Assembly: GCF_042453785.1 (NCBI RefSeq)
Contig: NC_091677.1
Coordinates: 33,711,001 to 33,775,000 of the forward strand
Direction of reading: 5' to 3'
Length of the DNA: 64,000 nt
Source of the DNA: Malus domestica
Lineage: Eukaryota > Streptophyta > Magnoliopsida > Rosales > Rosaceae
Shown here: in pieces, positions 1 to 11,520 of the stretch
Layout: the number at the start of each line of letters is the position of its first letter
How positions within the stretch are numbered: position 1 is the first letter of the stretch
Position numbers and translations under genes: made by a program
Notes under the pieces: model-generated
The model's input: the letters and a program-made list of their open reading frames with translations, nothing else
The model's database searches: none
Told to the model about the DNA's origin: nothing

Positions 1-265
1 TAATGCTACTCATGTGGGTTCGTAGGACGCTGCTCGCATACCAGGGAGACGGGACTAGCAATCCCGTTGTTTTTGGGGGGCCTCGCTAAGACCTCCTAGT
101 GAGGGATTTAGTCGAGGCGAGTCCTCCTTTGTCCCATTTACCTTTAGTCCCGCCAGTGAACAAACATGGATTGCACTAACTTTTAACTTAAGCGTCGAGT
201 GAGAACTAAAGAAGGCAAACAAACACCCCCTTAATTGCTTCTGTACAGAGACTGCTAGAGAAACA
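1..265 (+). repeat. Orphan copy of the RH24 leader (third cassette trace)
   Basis: This block matches the DNA just upstream of the helicase pseudogene in cassette 2 (55905-56175) over its full length, and that of cassette 1 (25702-25868) over its second half. The shared text ends at the sequence gcatgatca, about 14 bases short of the RH24 start codon in the other copies, and then gives way to unrelated AT-rich DNA. It is best read as the promoter/5-prime leader of another RH24 cassette whose body is missing here. No gene is attached to it in the window. Confidence 0.75.
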
Positions 266-720
266 GCATGATCAATTGATTTTGACGGAGTTCTTCAGCT
301 TAATTTATTAGTTTTGGATTACATTGCTCTTGTTTAAACTTTCAAGTAATCTTTTTCCATATGATTACTTCTATTTAAGGGCTCATGGCTTGGGAATTGT
401 TATGCTATTATCACCTAAATGCTCATGTAAATTGAATTCGATCAAATTTTTACTAGAGTAGTCGAATTTCTATTAGAGTTGTTCTTAGTCATGTTTGAAT
501 TGCCATGTTTATCTTATATTTTCTTGATGCAAACCTGGTCATTTTTTTATCTATGCATCCAGAGCAACAATCATGTGATTTCTTGACAATGAATTGGACT
601 TGTTTTTTTTTTTTTTTTTTTTGCACTTTAGTTGTTTATAGTAACAAATTCACTTGATCAATTGATATGTTCTTTCTGTATATATAAAAAATATGTGCTA
701 AAATTCTTAAGTGTGTATCA

Positions 721-793
<73 letters not shown>

Positions 794-794
794 A
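266..794. other. AT-rich spacer with T tract and (CA)n(TA)n microsatellite
   Basis: No gene is seen. The stretch holds a run of about 20 T near 602-622 and a compound microsatellite: (AC)n from about 722 to 768, then (AT)n to about 793. It leads straight into the first ORF of the Harbinger element and may be its left flank or 5-prime untranslated region. I could not find a convincing terminal inverted repeat. Confidence 0.6.
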
Positions 795-806
795 TTGTAT
801 ACACAG

Positions 807-1844
807 ATGGTTAAGAAGGAAAGTAATGGGGCAAGTGGATCACAACTGCCAGCTGTATGGAATGCTCACAATACATCACTATTTTGTGACGTGTGTATCA
901 AGGAAGTGGAGGCAGGAAATCGTCCTGGTACCCACTTTAAAAAAGAGGGATGGGAAAATGTGAGTATTAACCTAAATAAAGAGACTGGAGATGAGTATAG
1001 TAAACAACAGCTAAAAAATAAGTGGGATGCACTTAAAGAGCAATGGAAATTATGGAAAGAACTAAAGGGAAAAGAAACTGGTCTAGGATGGAATCCCAAG
1101 CTCAACACCGTTGATGCTTCGGATGAGTGGTGGCATAATAAAATTCAGGTTTGTAAGCTTCTTGTTAGTTTCTGGATGTTGTTTGTCTATTATTGAGCTT
1201 GAATGCATTTTAATACTTGTTTCTTTAAATTGCAGATCAACAAAAAATATAAAAGTCTGCGTAGAAAAGGAATTAGCCCTGATATGGAAGATAAGCTAGA
1301 TAGGATGTTCATGAATACCACTGCTACTGGTGATCATGCTTGGGCACCCTCGTCTGGTGTACTTCCATGTGAAAATAATGATGAATCTGATGAGGATGAT
1401 GGCATTCAAATTGACAGTAGTGATTTTGATGATGTTATCCCACTCAAAAATACTCAAGCCGATGAGAAGTATTTGGGGAAGAAGAAAAAAAGAACTCAAC
1501 AATTTGATACACAAGTTAAGAAAGAGAATAAGGATAAAGGAGTTGTTGCAAAGAAGGGGAAATTGGGAGGTGCTGCTAAGTTGTCAGAACAGATTGATCG
1601 TATGGTTAGTGCAATTGAGAGTAGAAATACAACAACTTCAAACATGGCCAAGGGCTTACAAAATAGTAGCATTGCTGAAGTGATGAAGATAGTTTCATCT
1701 TTACCTGGTGCAGGGCCTGGGAGCCCTTTGTGGTTATTTGCAACTCGATTATTTCTAAAACAAGAGAAGAGAGAAATGTTCTTAACTATAGAAGATCTGG
1801 ACATCAAGTTTCAATGGCTTAACTATGAGCAAGCTGAAAATTAA
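807..1844 (+). CDS. Harbinger ORF1, Myb/SANT-like DNA-binding protein
   Basis: Two exons are proposed: 807-1148 and 1236-1844, with a GT/AG intron between, giving about 316 aa. The first exon holds a trihelix/Myb-SANT-like fold of the Myb_DNA-bind_3 kind: the spaced tryptophans in KEGWENV, LKNKWDALK, QWKLWKEL and DEWWHNKI are visible, followed by the basic run KKYKSLRRKG. The second exon is acidic in the middle and lysine rich after it, with a C-terminal helix. In PIF/Harbinger elements such a partner protein binds element ends and helps bring the transposase to the nucleus. The start could instead be the in-frame ATG at 795; I chose 807 because it follows an acceptor-like cacag and keeps the conserved part. 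The frame is open throughout. The family is often annotated in plant genomes as an L10-interacting MYB-like protein. Confidence 0.8.
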
Positions 1845-2108
1845 GTGCCATGTGATGCATTTAGTTTGCAAAGTTTTATATTTCGTGGTAGACAGTATAG
1901 TCTAAGATATCTTTAAACTTGAGTTTATTATTTTGATTTGTCATTTGGGATGGTTACTTGGATTTCTTTGTGTTTTACTTGGGATTATAATTGGATGGTT
2001 TTGGATTCTTTATTTAAGAATAATTTTTTTTCATGCATGTACTCCTATTTGTAGGAATAATGATGAGATTTTTATTTTTTTTTCAAAATTGCAGATCTCT
2101 TTCAAGAT

Positions 2109-3465
2109 ATGGACATCTTGCAAGATGAGGAAGAGTTCAACCAAACTGTATGCCTTTGTGTTCGTACTATAGAACATTATTATCAAACATATATCCACAA
2201 AACACCTTGTATGGATTCATCTCAAACAGGATATAAGTGGTTAATGGAAATATTACGGGGAAATGAGAGGCGTTGTCATAGGATGTTCAGAATGGATAAA
2301 GAGGTATTTATGAGATTGTGTAGTGACCTGCAAAACAAGTATGGATTGAGGGGTTCAAGGAGAATGTGTCCTGGTGAAATGTTAAGAATGTTTTTGTTTA
2401 TTCTAGGACAAGGTGAAGGGAATAGGTCAGCACAAGAACGATTTCAACACTCCGGCGAGACTGTGAGCAGATACTTTAGTCAGTTACTTGATATTGTATG
2501 CCTTATGGCTGTTGATGTTATCAAACCACTGGATCCTATGTTTAATGGTGTCTCTGCAGAGATATTAAGCGACTCTAGATATATGCCCCACTTTAAGGTA
2601 AAAAAAAAACTAGATATGATACTTCTTGCTTTGTCTTATGAATTAAGTTATATTTATTGAAAATTGTGTTATAATATTATTTGCAGAACTGTATTGGTGC
2701 TATTGATGGTGTACATGTTCAAGCCACAATACCTCCCGGAGATCAAATACCATATATTGGCAGGAAAGGGACACCAACTCAAAATGTAATGGCCGTATGT
2801 AATTTTGACATGCAATTCATCTTTGCATGTGCAGGTTGGGAAGGAACTGCACATGATACAAGGATATTTTTATCTGTTTTACGAAACGGTGCTTTAAATT
2901 TTCCTAAGCCTCCTAATGGTAATGTCTCAAACTTGTGCATATGTTTGAAATTTTGCATTTGATTAGACACTTTTTATAGTTTCTTTTTATATCATAGTAG
3001 CATGTTTTGAACATTACAGGAAAATATTATCTTGTGAATGCTGGGTACCCACAGATGAGCGGCTATTTAGGACCCTATAAAGGTGAAAGGTATCATCTTC
3101 CTGATTTTCGTAGGGGCAGAGAACCAACAGGATCTAGAGAGGTATTTAACCACATACACTCTTCTCTTAGGAGTGTCATTGAACGCACTTTTGGTGTATG
3201 GAAAAAGAGGTGGAGCATTTTAAGAGACATGCCTAGTTACTCATTTAAGAAGCAAGTAAAGATAATAATCGCAACTATGACGCTTCACAATTATATAAGA
3301 AGGTATGCCCGACGTGATAATCATTTTGACAACATGAAGGATGACTTGGATGATGACACAAACTCGGATGAAGAACAAGAAGAATATCATATTACCGAAG
3401 GACCCGAAGCACAAGAAATAGAGACATTGAGGAACAACATTGCTGCAAGTTTGATGTGTTCGTAA
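2109..3465 (+). CDS. PIF/Harbinger transposase (HARBI1-like DDE nuclease)
   Basis: Three exons are proposed: 2109-2597, 2687-2918 and 3020-3465, all with GT/AG borders and matching phase, giving about 388 aa. It catalyses cut-and-paste transposition. The N-terminal part has a helix-turn-helix-like region (residues about 55-130, including GEGNRSAQERFQHSGETV). The DDE_Tnp_4 core follows: first D in GAIDGVHV (about D170), second in TAHDTRIF (about D220), and a glutamate in RSVIERTFG (about E295). One oddity is VNAGYP, where the family usually reads DAGYP. The tail is acidic (DDLDDDTNSDEEQEEY). No stop or frameshift was seen, so this copy may be recent or still competent if its ends exist. Confidence 0.85.
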
Positions 3466-3470
3466 TTTTT

Positions 3471-3678
3471 TTTATGTATGCTTATTTTATTTTATTATTG
3501 TTTGAAGACATTGAAGAAAATTTTATTTATTTAATATTTGTTGTTTTTTTTTAACTTTTGGCAATGCAACTACAAATGTCAAAATAATTTGAGGGAAAAA
3601 AGATTAGATATACTTGTGAGTCATCTTTTTAACCAAAAAGTTAATAGAAAACTATTTTTCTCATTACTTTAGTCTAAA
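3471..3678. other. AT-rich gap between transposase and Helitron C
   Basis: No gene is seen. The last bases, attactttagtctaaa, match in inverted form the DNA next to the 5-prime ends of Helitrons A and E. This suggests an older Helitron 5-prime end or a favoured target into which Helitron C went. Confidence 0.4.
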
Positions 3679-3709
3679 CTAGAAAATGTGCCCGCGCGAT
3701 GCTGCGGGA

Positions 3710-6700
3710 CTTAAATGCATCACCTTTAACTACATGAATAAGATACATTTCACCTAAATAAATTCAACACAATCATGAATGAAGAGAGGAATAGATGAGT
3801 AAATGGGGTCGGTAAGATATGCAACTTCGTTTTTATATACATTGAACTGAACTCACATGAAAAGACATTGTACAATGAACAGGACGAAACTGAATGTTTT
3901 GGTTCCCTAAACTGAAACCCCTTGTCTCAGACACCCAACACCTCTCACCCTCAGATAGCCCTAAACGAAGTGCCTCGTAGCATCGAATTGGCCTACAACA
4001 CCCCCGAGCGAGATTGAGACTACTTTTCATATTTTCATTTTAATGTACCAGCAAGGAAACGATAGTATATTCCAAAATTAGCAGTTTACAGAGAAATATA
4101 AATATTGTTTTCAAGAAATTAATATGATTGCAAATGTAATAGCTCCATGCATAGTGAGGTAGGATAAATGATGGAAGACACACTGAAATTTGAGGTCCAT
4201 AGGTTGAGAAGAGTCCATAGCATTGATCCAGATATGGATAGCTTGCACAGATCTACAATTCAAGCTCCGAATAAAGTATCAATTTATCAGCAATTGTGAC
4301 ATTCATTATTCCTAAAAAAGTTATTGATTCACAAATAAACAAATGAAAGTAATCAGAAAAGAAACGCTTACCACATGCTAGCTGAATCCGAACTCAAAAT
4401 GACCACGATATTTTCCCAGCAATGATCACAAAGAGATTGATGCTTGGGACTTCTGTCCATCCCTGAAAACAATGGAATAATATACCCATTAAAAAACGTC
4501 ACAAAAAGATTTACAGTAACTGTCCCAACTATTATAATTATATGGTCTTATTGGCATATTCAGACTACAAAATAAAAGCTGGCAGTTGTTTGCACTCGTA
4601 AACAATTTCTCTTTACAAAACTAAATAAATTGTAATGACCCAAGAAATCAAAATTTGATTAGGCATTAGAAACAATGTTACCTTTTGGAGAAAAGGATGC
4701 TCAACCAAATGGAAGCCCAAATTTAAAACAGCAACTGAATGAAAATCTGACGTTATAAAATCCATAAGAAGCGTGTAATGCGTCTAATTTAAAAAGTCTC
4801 TCACACATGTAATTGCACGTAGGACGCCAGATTCAAAAAAAAAAAAAAACCTTGAAACCAAAGGACTGCAAAGGATTGCTTTGTCATAGAAAGTAAAAGA
4901 ATAAATTGAATCAACTGAACATGCTTCTTGCAAACAAAGAAAGTAAAATACGGGGGAACAAAATCACAAATCAACATAGGCATCTCTTAAGAATTTAAAT
5001 AACCAAGATTTTGATGAACTGATTGTAAGCATATGTGCATAGATGTCACTATTTACATAAAACATGTAAAGGACAATCAGTTTTGAGTTTCAAAATATAA
5101 AATATTAAAATTTCCATAAAAGATAAGTATTGGGAAACAAAGTTGGCATCTCACCTTCCACAATAGGTCGACAAATCCTTTGATTACGCTTTAGCTTCTT
5201 GTTTAACTGAAACACAAATTCATTGTTCAGAATATCATAATTTCATGAAATGGTTCACCTTTGATTACGCTTGCTGCTTAGTGACTTGATAAGTCGGTCA
5301 CAAAGATAACATGTAGAATGCAAATATGGATCAGGAAAAAACAACAGCTATAGAATTGATTATATAGAAGAAGAATACATACTTATTGTGAGGTTATCCC
5401 AGCTATCCACTATGACCCAATATATATAGCAAGTAAAAACTATGGCAGCAAAGATCTCACGTATATAAATCTTGCATAAACTTTGTTTTTGTACAATGTC
5501 TTCTCCCTTCAATGACAGTTTGTTTCTTATTCAGGAAAATAAAATGAGCAGGTTAATGATACTCACATGTGCAAAATGCTAATCCTATGGTCTAAAGTTA
5601 ACTGAATTTTTTAGTGTAAAATACCTAATTTCACTGCATTTCAATTGATCACAGTTCGTGCCTTGTTAAACTTGATATACCCTTAGACATTTTGGGAACT
5701 TGACAGCTTAAATTTTCTTTAGTTACAGATGTGCTCATAAAAGCAAATTACAGCGACCCAATATATACTAAAAACTTGGAGAAGGGACTCAATTAGTTAA
5801 CGAACAGGTGCCTCGCCTTTCATGTTAAGACCAAAGAGAGAAAACCAAGCCGAACTCTTCAAAATTCATTGGCACACATGCATCATCAGCTCAATTGAAT
5901 GGATAATGCATACTTAGATACAACCATTCAAACAATTGATGTAGATTGACATAAGCCTCCAAACTTCAAAAAAATTGAAACCTTATAAAAGCAAAACCTT
6001 TTTTCCTTCATATTTGAACTGTTTCGATTACCTTATCTCTCTATCACTTGATTCATTATTTCTAAAGGAAGTTCTAATCACTACCAAAACAGCTTAATAA
6101 CAGTTGATTATCTAAAAAAAAAAAGAGGGAAAACATGAAATACTAACTGCACTCAAAATCCCAAATGTGTAACACATGATTCTAATCTAAACCCTGATTC
6201 TAAAATTTAGAATTCGACACAAAAATGAAAATTGGAATGATTAACATGGAAATGAGAGAGGGAGAAGTGTGAGGGAATCTACACATGAGGGCTTCGGATC
6301 TGAGTCCAGAGCTGGAAGCGGCAGAGGTTGCGAACTTAAGAGTATGGAAGAGGCGGGAAGGATCCTTGTAAAAACAATAAAAATTAAATAAGAAACTCGC
6401 CGGAAACTCGGAAAACCTCGTCGAAAAAACTGGACAGCAACTTACCTCGGATTCACCTTTAACTCGTAACAAATCTTTTCACATTATTCTCTATTGCCAC
6501 TTGTACTTCACTCAGTACTAATCGATATAGCTGAAAGTCTGAATCATGAAGAATGAGAAGTTGAAGTATATCAAATGATAAAGTTGTCAACAATGAAGAA
6601 TGGGACATTGACCATGGAGACACTGCAAGAAGCAAAAGTGAGCAAATTAAATAAATACCAGCATCAACATTTAGAAAAAAGTAAGAGCAGCAACTATAAA

Positions 6701-7640
6701 TGAAGAATGTGCAATCAACATTAAAAGTGTATAATAGGAACACGGATCTCATAACTAAAAGACATTTTCTCACCAAACAATGGAAAATAATTGGAGATGC
6801 AATTCAATAAAAAAAGAAGTTAGCACTTGCTTATTGCCTTCCAAAGAAGCTAATGAATCCATCTGGTTGAAGAAGTGTTTAGCATTGCCAGTAAAAACAA
6901 CAAAAATCACATCAAATTTCAAATTAATCAACTCAATAGCATGCGTACCTTAACATCTAGATGACGAAACATTGGTTCCTCGAACGAATCGTAAAGATCA
7001 CAAACACAAATCATGAATTAGAGTTCGAATACGCATCTCCCGATTTGAAACCCTAACGTAATTCCCCACTTGGAAGATGCAACCTTTGGGGTTCTGGCTG
7101 CTAGGGTTGAGATGTTAAACCTTTGACTAAGAAAATGACATTGGGCAGCATAGGATACATACTGCTCCCCCAGATAGACCTGCATGAAGATTTATCCACC
7201 ATCACATGCGAAAAGGAAGATGGTCAGTATATGTGTTTTAGTAATCAATCTATATTTGAAGCAATGAAAAAAAAGCATATGACATGAGCTATCATAAATT
7301 AAAATTATCAACAATCTCTTCCCATTACGAAACATAGAGAAACTACAAACCATAACAAATACATTGAAATACGCAAATATGCAGCAAATCCCTCAAGCAA
7401 TTAAGAAAAAAAATGCCTCTTAAATCAGCAACCAAATTCAAATTAACAAATGTCTCCATAAAAGAAGTAAAATGGATGAAAAGATACCTGGCTTTTTCAA
7501 AACAATTCAAATTCCACAACATTTCATTCAAAACAGTTCAAAATTCATAACCCCTCAAGCAATTGGGGCTGTAAGTTACGTAATCGGATGGCTACAACCA
7601 AACGAAGAGCTTCAATCAATTAAAGTCAACAAAATATCAA
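3710..7640. other. Helitron C interior without recognisable genes
   Basis: The DNA is AT rich with short accidental ORFs on both strands (for example 6200-6472 and 6459-6776 on minus). I could not assign any of them. Several stretches end in pyrimidine tracts and AG on the minus strand and may be intron or UTR pieces taken up with captured genes. Confidence 0.4.
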
Positions 7641-7738
7641 TAATTAATCTAAAAAAAAAAATTAAATAAATGAACACCAGGGGACTGAGGAATGCTACTA
7701 AACATCAGTAAGAACAGAAACGAATAATTTAAATGCTT

Positions 7739-7858
7739 GAGCTTCAATGAAAGCATTTTACCCTTGCAATTTTCCAAGATAGCGGAGAGGCAAGATGCAC
7801 ATGTATTAGTGAGAGGATTTTCAAAGATATTGAGCACTTCCAATCGAGCAGATAGCAA
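7739..7858 (-). pseudogene. Captured leucine-rich-repeat fragment (TONSOKU-like?)
   Basis: Inside a longer open minus-strand frame (7649-8149), about 40 residues read like one LRR of the ribonuclease-inhibitor type: LEVLNIFENPLTNTCASCL followed by SAILENCKG and LSLKLKHL. The spacing resembles the C-terminal repeats of the plant TONSOKU/BRU1 chromatin-maintenance protein, but I cannot confirm this by eye. The rest of the frame (serine/proline and phenylalanine rich) looks like translated leader DNA. It is a fragment with no chance of full function and lies in the same orientation as Helitron C. Confidence 0.35.
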
Positions 7859-8329
7859 AGGGCATTCGCAAATCTGAAGATTGAAATTATTGATCGAGAC
7901 AGCCAAATGAATAGAGATATAATCATACAATCCCCAAAATCCAAATCCAAATCTGAAACGCCTGATCCGTTTCTGGAAAATGGCAGAGAAAAATAGAAGA
8001 ACTACGTTTTTAGATGACCGGATTGAATTTGAGGCAGAGAGAGGGGGAGAGAAAGAGGGAGGAAGAGAAGCAGAAAAGCGATAGAACAAAATGGAAGACG
8101 CTTGAAGGGTCTTCCTTACCAACGACGTGAAATCCAATTGCCATTTCAAGCTCCCTCAATCACGACCTGTAGGAAAATATCAAACCCAAACATAAGTTCA
8201 CTGAAATTCGAATTCAATATAATCAAACACAAACAAAATAGCAAAATTATAAATAAATAAAAAACTAAACTAAACTATAAATTAAAACTTTCAATTGAAT
8301 AACCCCACAATTTAAATTACTAAACAGTA

Positions 8330-8693
8330 ACAGATTTCTCTGAGTAATCAACTTCTCGATTATGGTCATCGAACACGACATTCTCCAAAACTGCCAAACA
8401 CATGCAACCATATTTGATAAGAATTTGAAATATCACTCCAATCATGACACAGAACATAAACATTTTGCGCACTGTCATTTTTAAAGTAGAACGTTCAATT
8501 AAATCATGATGTTAAGTACCAGTCCCAAATTTGATAGCATTCCAAATATCTGGTTCCTTGTCCATTGACAAATCAATGCACTTGGCATAGCAACCACCTT
8601 CAATGTTTGACACACCATTGTTGCCCCAGCAGTGCTCATCATCTCCAATTAGATACCGATTATGATCCGTAGACAGAGTCGTCTTCCCAGTGC
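8330..8693 (-). pseudogene. PCK: Captured PEP carboxykinase (ATP) exons
   Basis: Two exon-like blocks on the minus strand match plant phosphoenolpyruvate carboxykinase (ATP-dependent, gluconeogenesis, cytosol). Block a is 8520-8693 and contains the kinase-1a P-loop GTGKTTLS, then [15 protein letters not shown] and the stretch [15 protein letters not shown], ending at NAIKFGT. Block b, about 8330-8390, reads VLENVVFDDHNREVDYSEK. The acceptor before block a (gcag), the donor after it (gtactt) and the acceptor of block b (gcag) are kept, so the original intron came along. Nothing else of the roughly 650-residue enzyme is present. The piece sits within Helitron C and is a gene-capture relic. Confidence 0.85.
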
Positions 8694-9500
8694 CTGCAAC
8701 AAACATCCCAGGATCAGTTACACGAACACAAAAGAAACTGAAACACAAAAGATTGATGTATCCATCACCAATTGATCATTGTACACATAAAATTATCATG
8801 ATTCATACCTCTGCGTCGATATGGAATTTTATAAACTGGACAAATGGAACCCAATTTCATCGACTTCACGGTGCAAGTGCTGTAAAAAATAAGCAAACAC
8901 TGGCAATATGATCAAGCACATTCCAAGTATTAATACATCCAAATAAAACCTAACATTCATATGCAAATAACAATGAAGGTAGAGATTACTTGTAGAAGAG
9001 ATGATTGCAATTGAGTGAATCCGCAGAACTCAGTAGACTCAAACTGCAAAACAGATGGGGAAAAATCAAACCCATTAACAGAGTGAAGAAATTTTTTAAA
9101 TCTTTAAACGAATTCTGGACAGAATCATGTAAAGGGTCTGTTTTGGCTACCGAGAAACTTAGTATACATTTAAATATTATTACATGTTAATACAAAAATT
9201 TAGCTTTATTCAGATGGGAGAGATCAAAGGTTGCATCATTCAGCTTCACACATGGCTACAACACAATTTCAAAAACTCTTGTCATCTCAAAGTCACATTC
9301 TTTATCAAACTCCCACTCCATAATCGAACAGAGGTTGATAACGGACAAAAAGAAACACAAAGTACGAAATATAATCAATATCATCAGTCAAAACTTACTG
9401 CAAAGGGTGAGGGGTCAACCATGTGATTTTTTGCCCCTTAACCTCGGCCTGCATGGACAAACAACGGAAGAATTCATACCCAAATAACACAATAACATAA

Positions 9501-10932
9501 AATGGCAGGAATGTAAATAATACAAAATCGAGGGTCCAACACACGTTGATATGTCATCGTGGTTTCCAATTGAACCATGAATTCCAGAATGTAAATCATA
9601 CCTTGAGTATAAGAAAACCAGAAAAGGAAAATTAAATCCCTCACAAATGGTGGAAGAAAATATGAGAAACCTATATTAGTCCCAACGGTGTGAGTTTTCA
9701 TCAAAGAAGTAGACAATCCACACGCTAAATCACCAATCAAACATGAAGATGATCACAAAGAAGAAATCCCTAAAACCAATATTTTATTAGAGTTGAAAAT
9801 CGAAATTAAGCCAAAACGGAACCGACACTACCCAAATTAAGCTAAAAATTCACTAACCCAACATAAAGGCAAAGAAAAATCACCTCTAGATGACTGCCAT
9901 TGATTCAATGCAAAGAGAGCTCAAGCTGCTTAATATTGTTCTGAAATTAGAGAGAGGGTGTGAGAGATCATGAGAGGACGGAGGGGCGAATGGCGGAGTG
10001 AGATTCAGCGCGTCTCTTCTCTGCATATAAAAGATGCCGCACAATTATGCAACTTACTCCATAGACTTATAAACATCACAATTATAAATTCTGAAACTGA
10101 TATAAATTGAATAGAAATACACAAAGCATAAACAAATTCAGCATATGAACACCAAAACTTACCAAACTCATGTGCTTGCTTGAAGCTGTTTTTGATCATT
10201 TTTCTACAATCTACTGCATAAAAAGGACCAAACTATAACGGCAAACTATATATATAATTTGCTATAATACCCAAAAAAATTAAATTACATTAACATTTGA
10301 GTGGAAGCCACGACCAAAGTGGTAAAATTGAAGAAAACATCAAAATCCCAGAAAAAAAAACAAATTCTTTCAGAAAAAATCAAAGAAATTTACTCAGGTA
10401 ATCAATCAATTATGTACCTAATTCCCCTGATGTCTTGAATAAATATAACACTCCAAGATAAATTAACTACCCAATATTAATTTTTCCTGTTTCTTTCTTC
10501 TTATTCTCGGGAAAGAAACAAACCCAAAAACAAATAATTGAAGAAAACATACAGAAAATATTGGGGAGGAGTAACATACAATCTGCTGAGTTCTTATTCG
10601 CTTTGTAGATAAGAGATGGTGGCTTCTCATCGAGTTCATGTATGTATTGCCTGGAGTGAGATGGTGAGCGGGCGTGAGAGAATAGGGCAGTGAGAGAGAG
10701 TCGGGAGAGAAAAAGAGGGAAAGAAATGGCGATGGAAACGGACGGAAACGTAGTCGAAGCAGAGCAATCCACGATGATTAACGCGTGGGCGCTCTTAAAC
10801 TGTGCAAAAGCAGTGGTAATTTTGTAAATAAATCGAAATTTTCAATTTGCGGTGAAGAGATGATGGTAATTTTGTAAATAACTCAAAATCCACTCCAAGT
10901 TACTATTCATTTGAATAGTGCAATTGAAAAGC
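9501..10932 (-). repeat. Left arm of a 1.43 kb inverted repeat
   Basis: This arm is closely similar, in reverse complement, to 14757-16187, with few differences by eye. The two arms are the shared 5-prime parts of Helitrons C (minus) and D (plus). The outer limit is the sequence aatggcagg at 9501. The inner limit is caattgaaaagc. The arm includes pyrimidine-rich leader-like DNA (10.67-10.77 kb) and small ORFs conserved in both arms, such as the one beginning MIGDLACGLSTSLMKT. Confidence 0.85.
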
Positions 10933-11161
10933 TTTCTTTAGACAAAAGCTAGAAAAAATGCCCGCGCTTCGCTGCGGGTTTTGAAACTATTAGCCATAAT
11001 AGACGTGAATAATTGGCACGAAAAGATGCATTACAAAGGCGACACAAATGGAGTCATGTCCTAAAATGAACCAGTGCAGATGAATAATTTGCAAAATCAC
11101 ATTCAGTTTCATTTCTATAGGTCAAAAAACAAAGAAAACATGTATATTAACTTGTCATATT

Positions 11162-11490
11162 TTATAAAACTAAAAGCATGGACAATTCAGTGCACCTTGG
11201 TTGCACATTTGTCATATCCAGCAGCTCACATCGGCCACCCCCCACTGGAATCCAAGGCTGAGGGAAGCCATCTGCGGGAGTTGTCATCTGAAGCACCACT
11301 CTTATCTTTGCCTTTGTCTGATTTGATATGTTGCTTACTATTGCATGGATGCCAAGTAGCTTCAACAGCCTTCGATGTACACATATCTGAAATGCGGTCT
11401 TGTCCTACTGTTAGAAGCAAAGATAGGAGCCCTAATAGCATATTCTCAAGAGCTTCATAGAGAGCTCTTTTGTTTCTCTTTGTCAACCAC
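11162..11490 (-). pseudogene. MLO: Captured MLO-family exon
   Basis: On the minus strand an exon follows a splice acceptor (ttgcag) at about 11491 and reads WLTKRNKRALYEALENMLLG, then LLSLLLTVGQD, SDMCTSKAVEATWHPC, a low-complexity stretch with SRR, and after an in-frame TGA the piece AAGYDKCATKVH. This order matches the second membrane segment and first extracytoplasmic loop of plant MLO proteins (seven-membrane-pass plasma-membrane proteins linked to powdery mildew susceptibility). Relative to what I recall of the family, a few residues are missing between ALEN and MLLG. The stop codon and lack of other exons make it a relic. It has the same orientation as Helitron A. Confidence 0.75.
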
Positions 11491-11520
11491 TGCAAGGATT
11501 GCAATTCAAATTTAATCAAA

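Larger units (their letters stand above)
795..3470 (+). mobile_element. PIF/Harbinger-type DNA transposon (coding core)
   Basis: Two same-strand genes, a Myb/SANT-like ORF1 and a DDE nuclease-type transposase, stand in the order usual for plant PIF/Harbinger elements. Both keep open frames across introns with GT/AG borders. The outer ends were not located: I see no clear terminal inverted repeats or 3-bp TWA target duplications in 270-790 or 3470-3678, so the coordinates cover only the coding core. The right flank may have been cut by the Helitron whose 3-prime end is at 3679. Confidence 0.8.
3679..10942 (-). mobile_element. Non-autonomous Helitron C
   Basis: Read on the minus strand, the 3-prime end shows a GC-rich hairpin (3691-3708, arms CCCGC/GCGGG), a short A/T spacer and a terminal CTAG at 3679-3682, which is the Helitron signature. 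The proposed 5-prime end, TCTAAAGAAAGC..., is at 10942; its first 1.4 kb matches the 5-prime part of Helitron D. No Rep/helicase protein was found. It carries pieces of host genes in its own orientation: PEP carboxykinase exons (8.3-8.7 kb) and an LRR piece (7.74-7.86 kb). The 5-prime end is less certain than the 3-prime end because the first base of the element is not fixed by the flanks. Confidence 0.75.

Noticed and set aside
632..814. Open frame with histidine-threonine and isoleucine-tyrosine runs
   Set aside because: It is a translation of the (CA)n(TA)n microsatellite.
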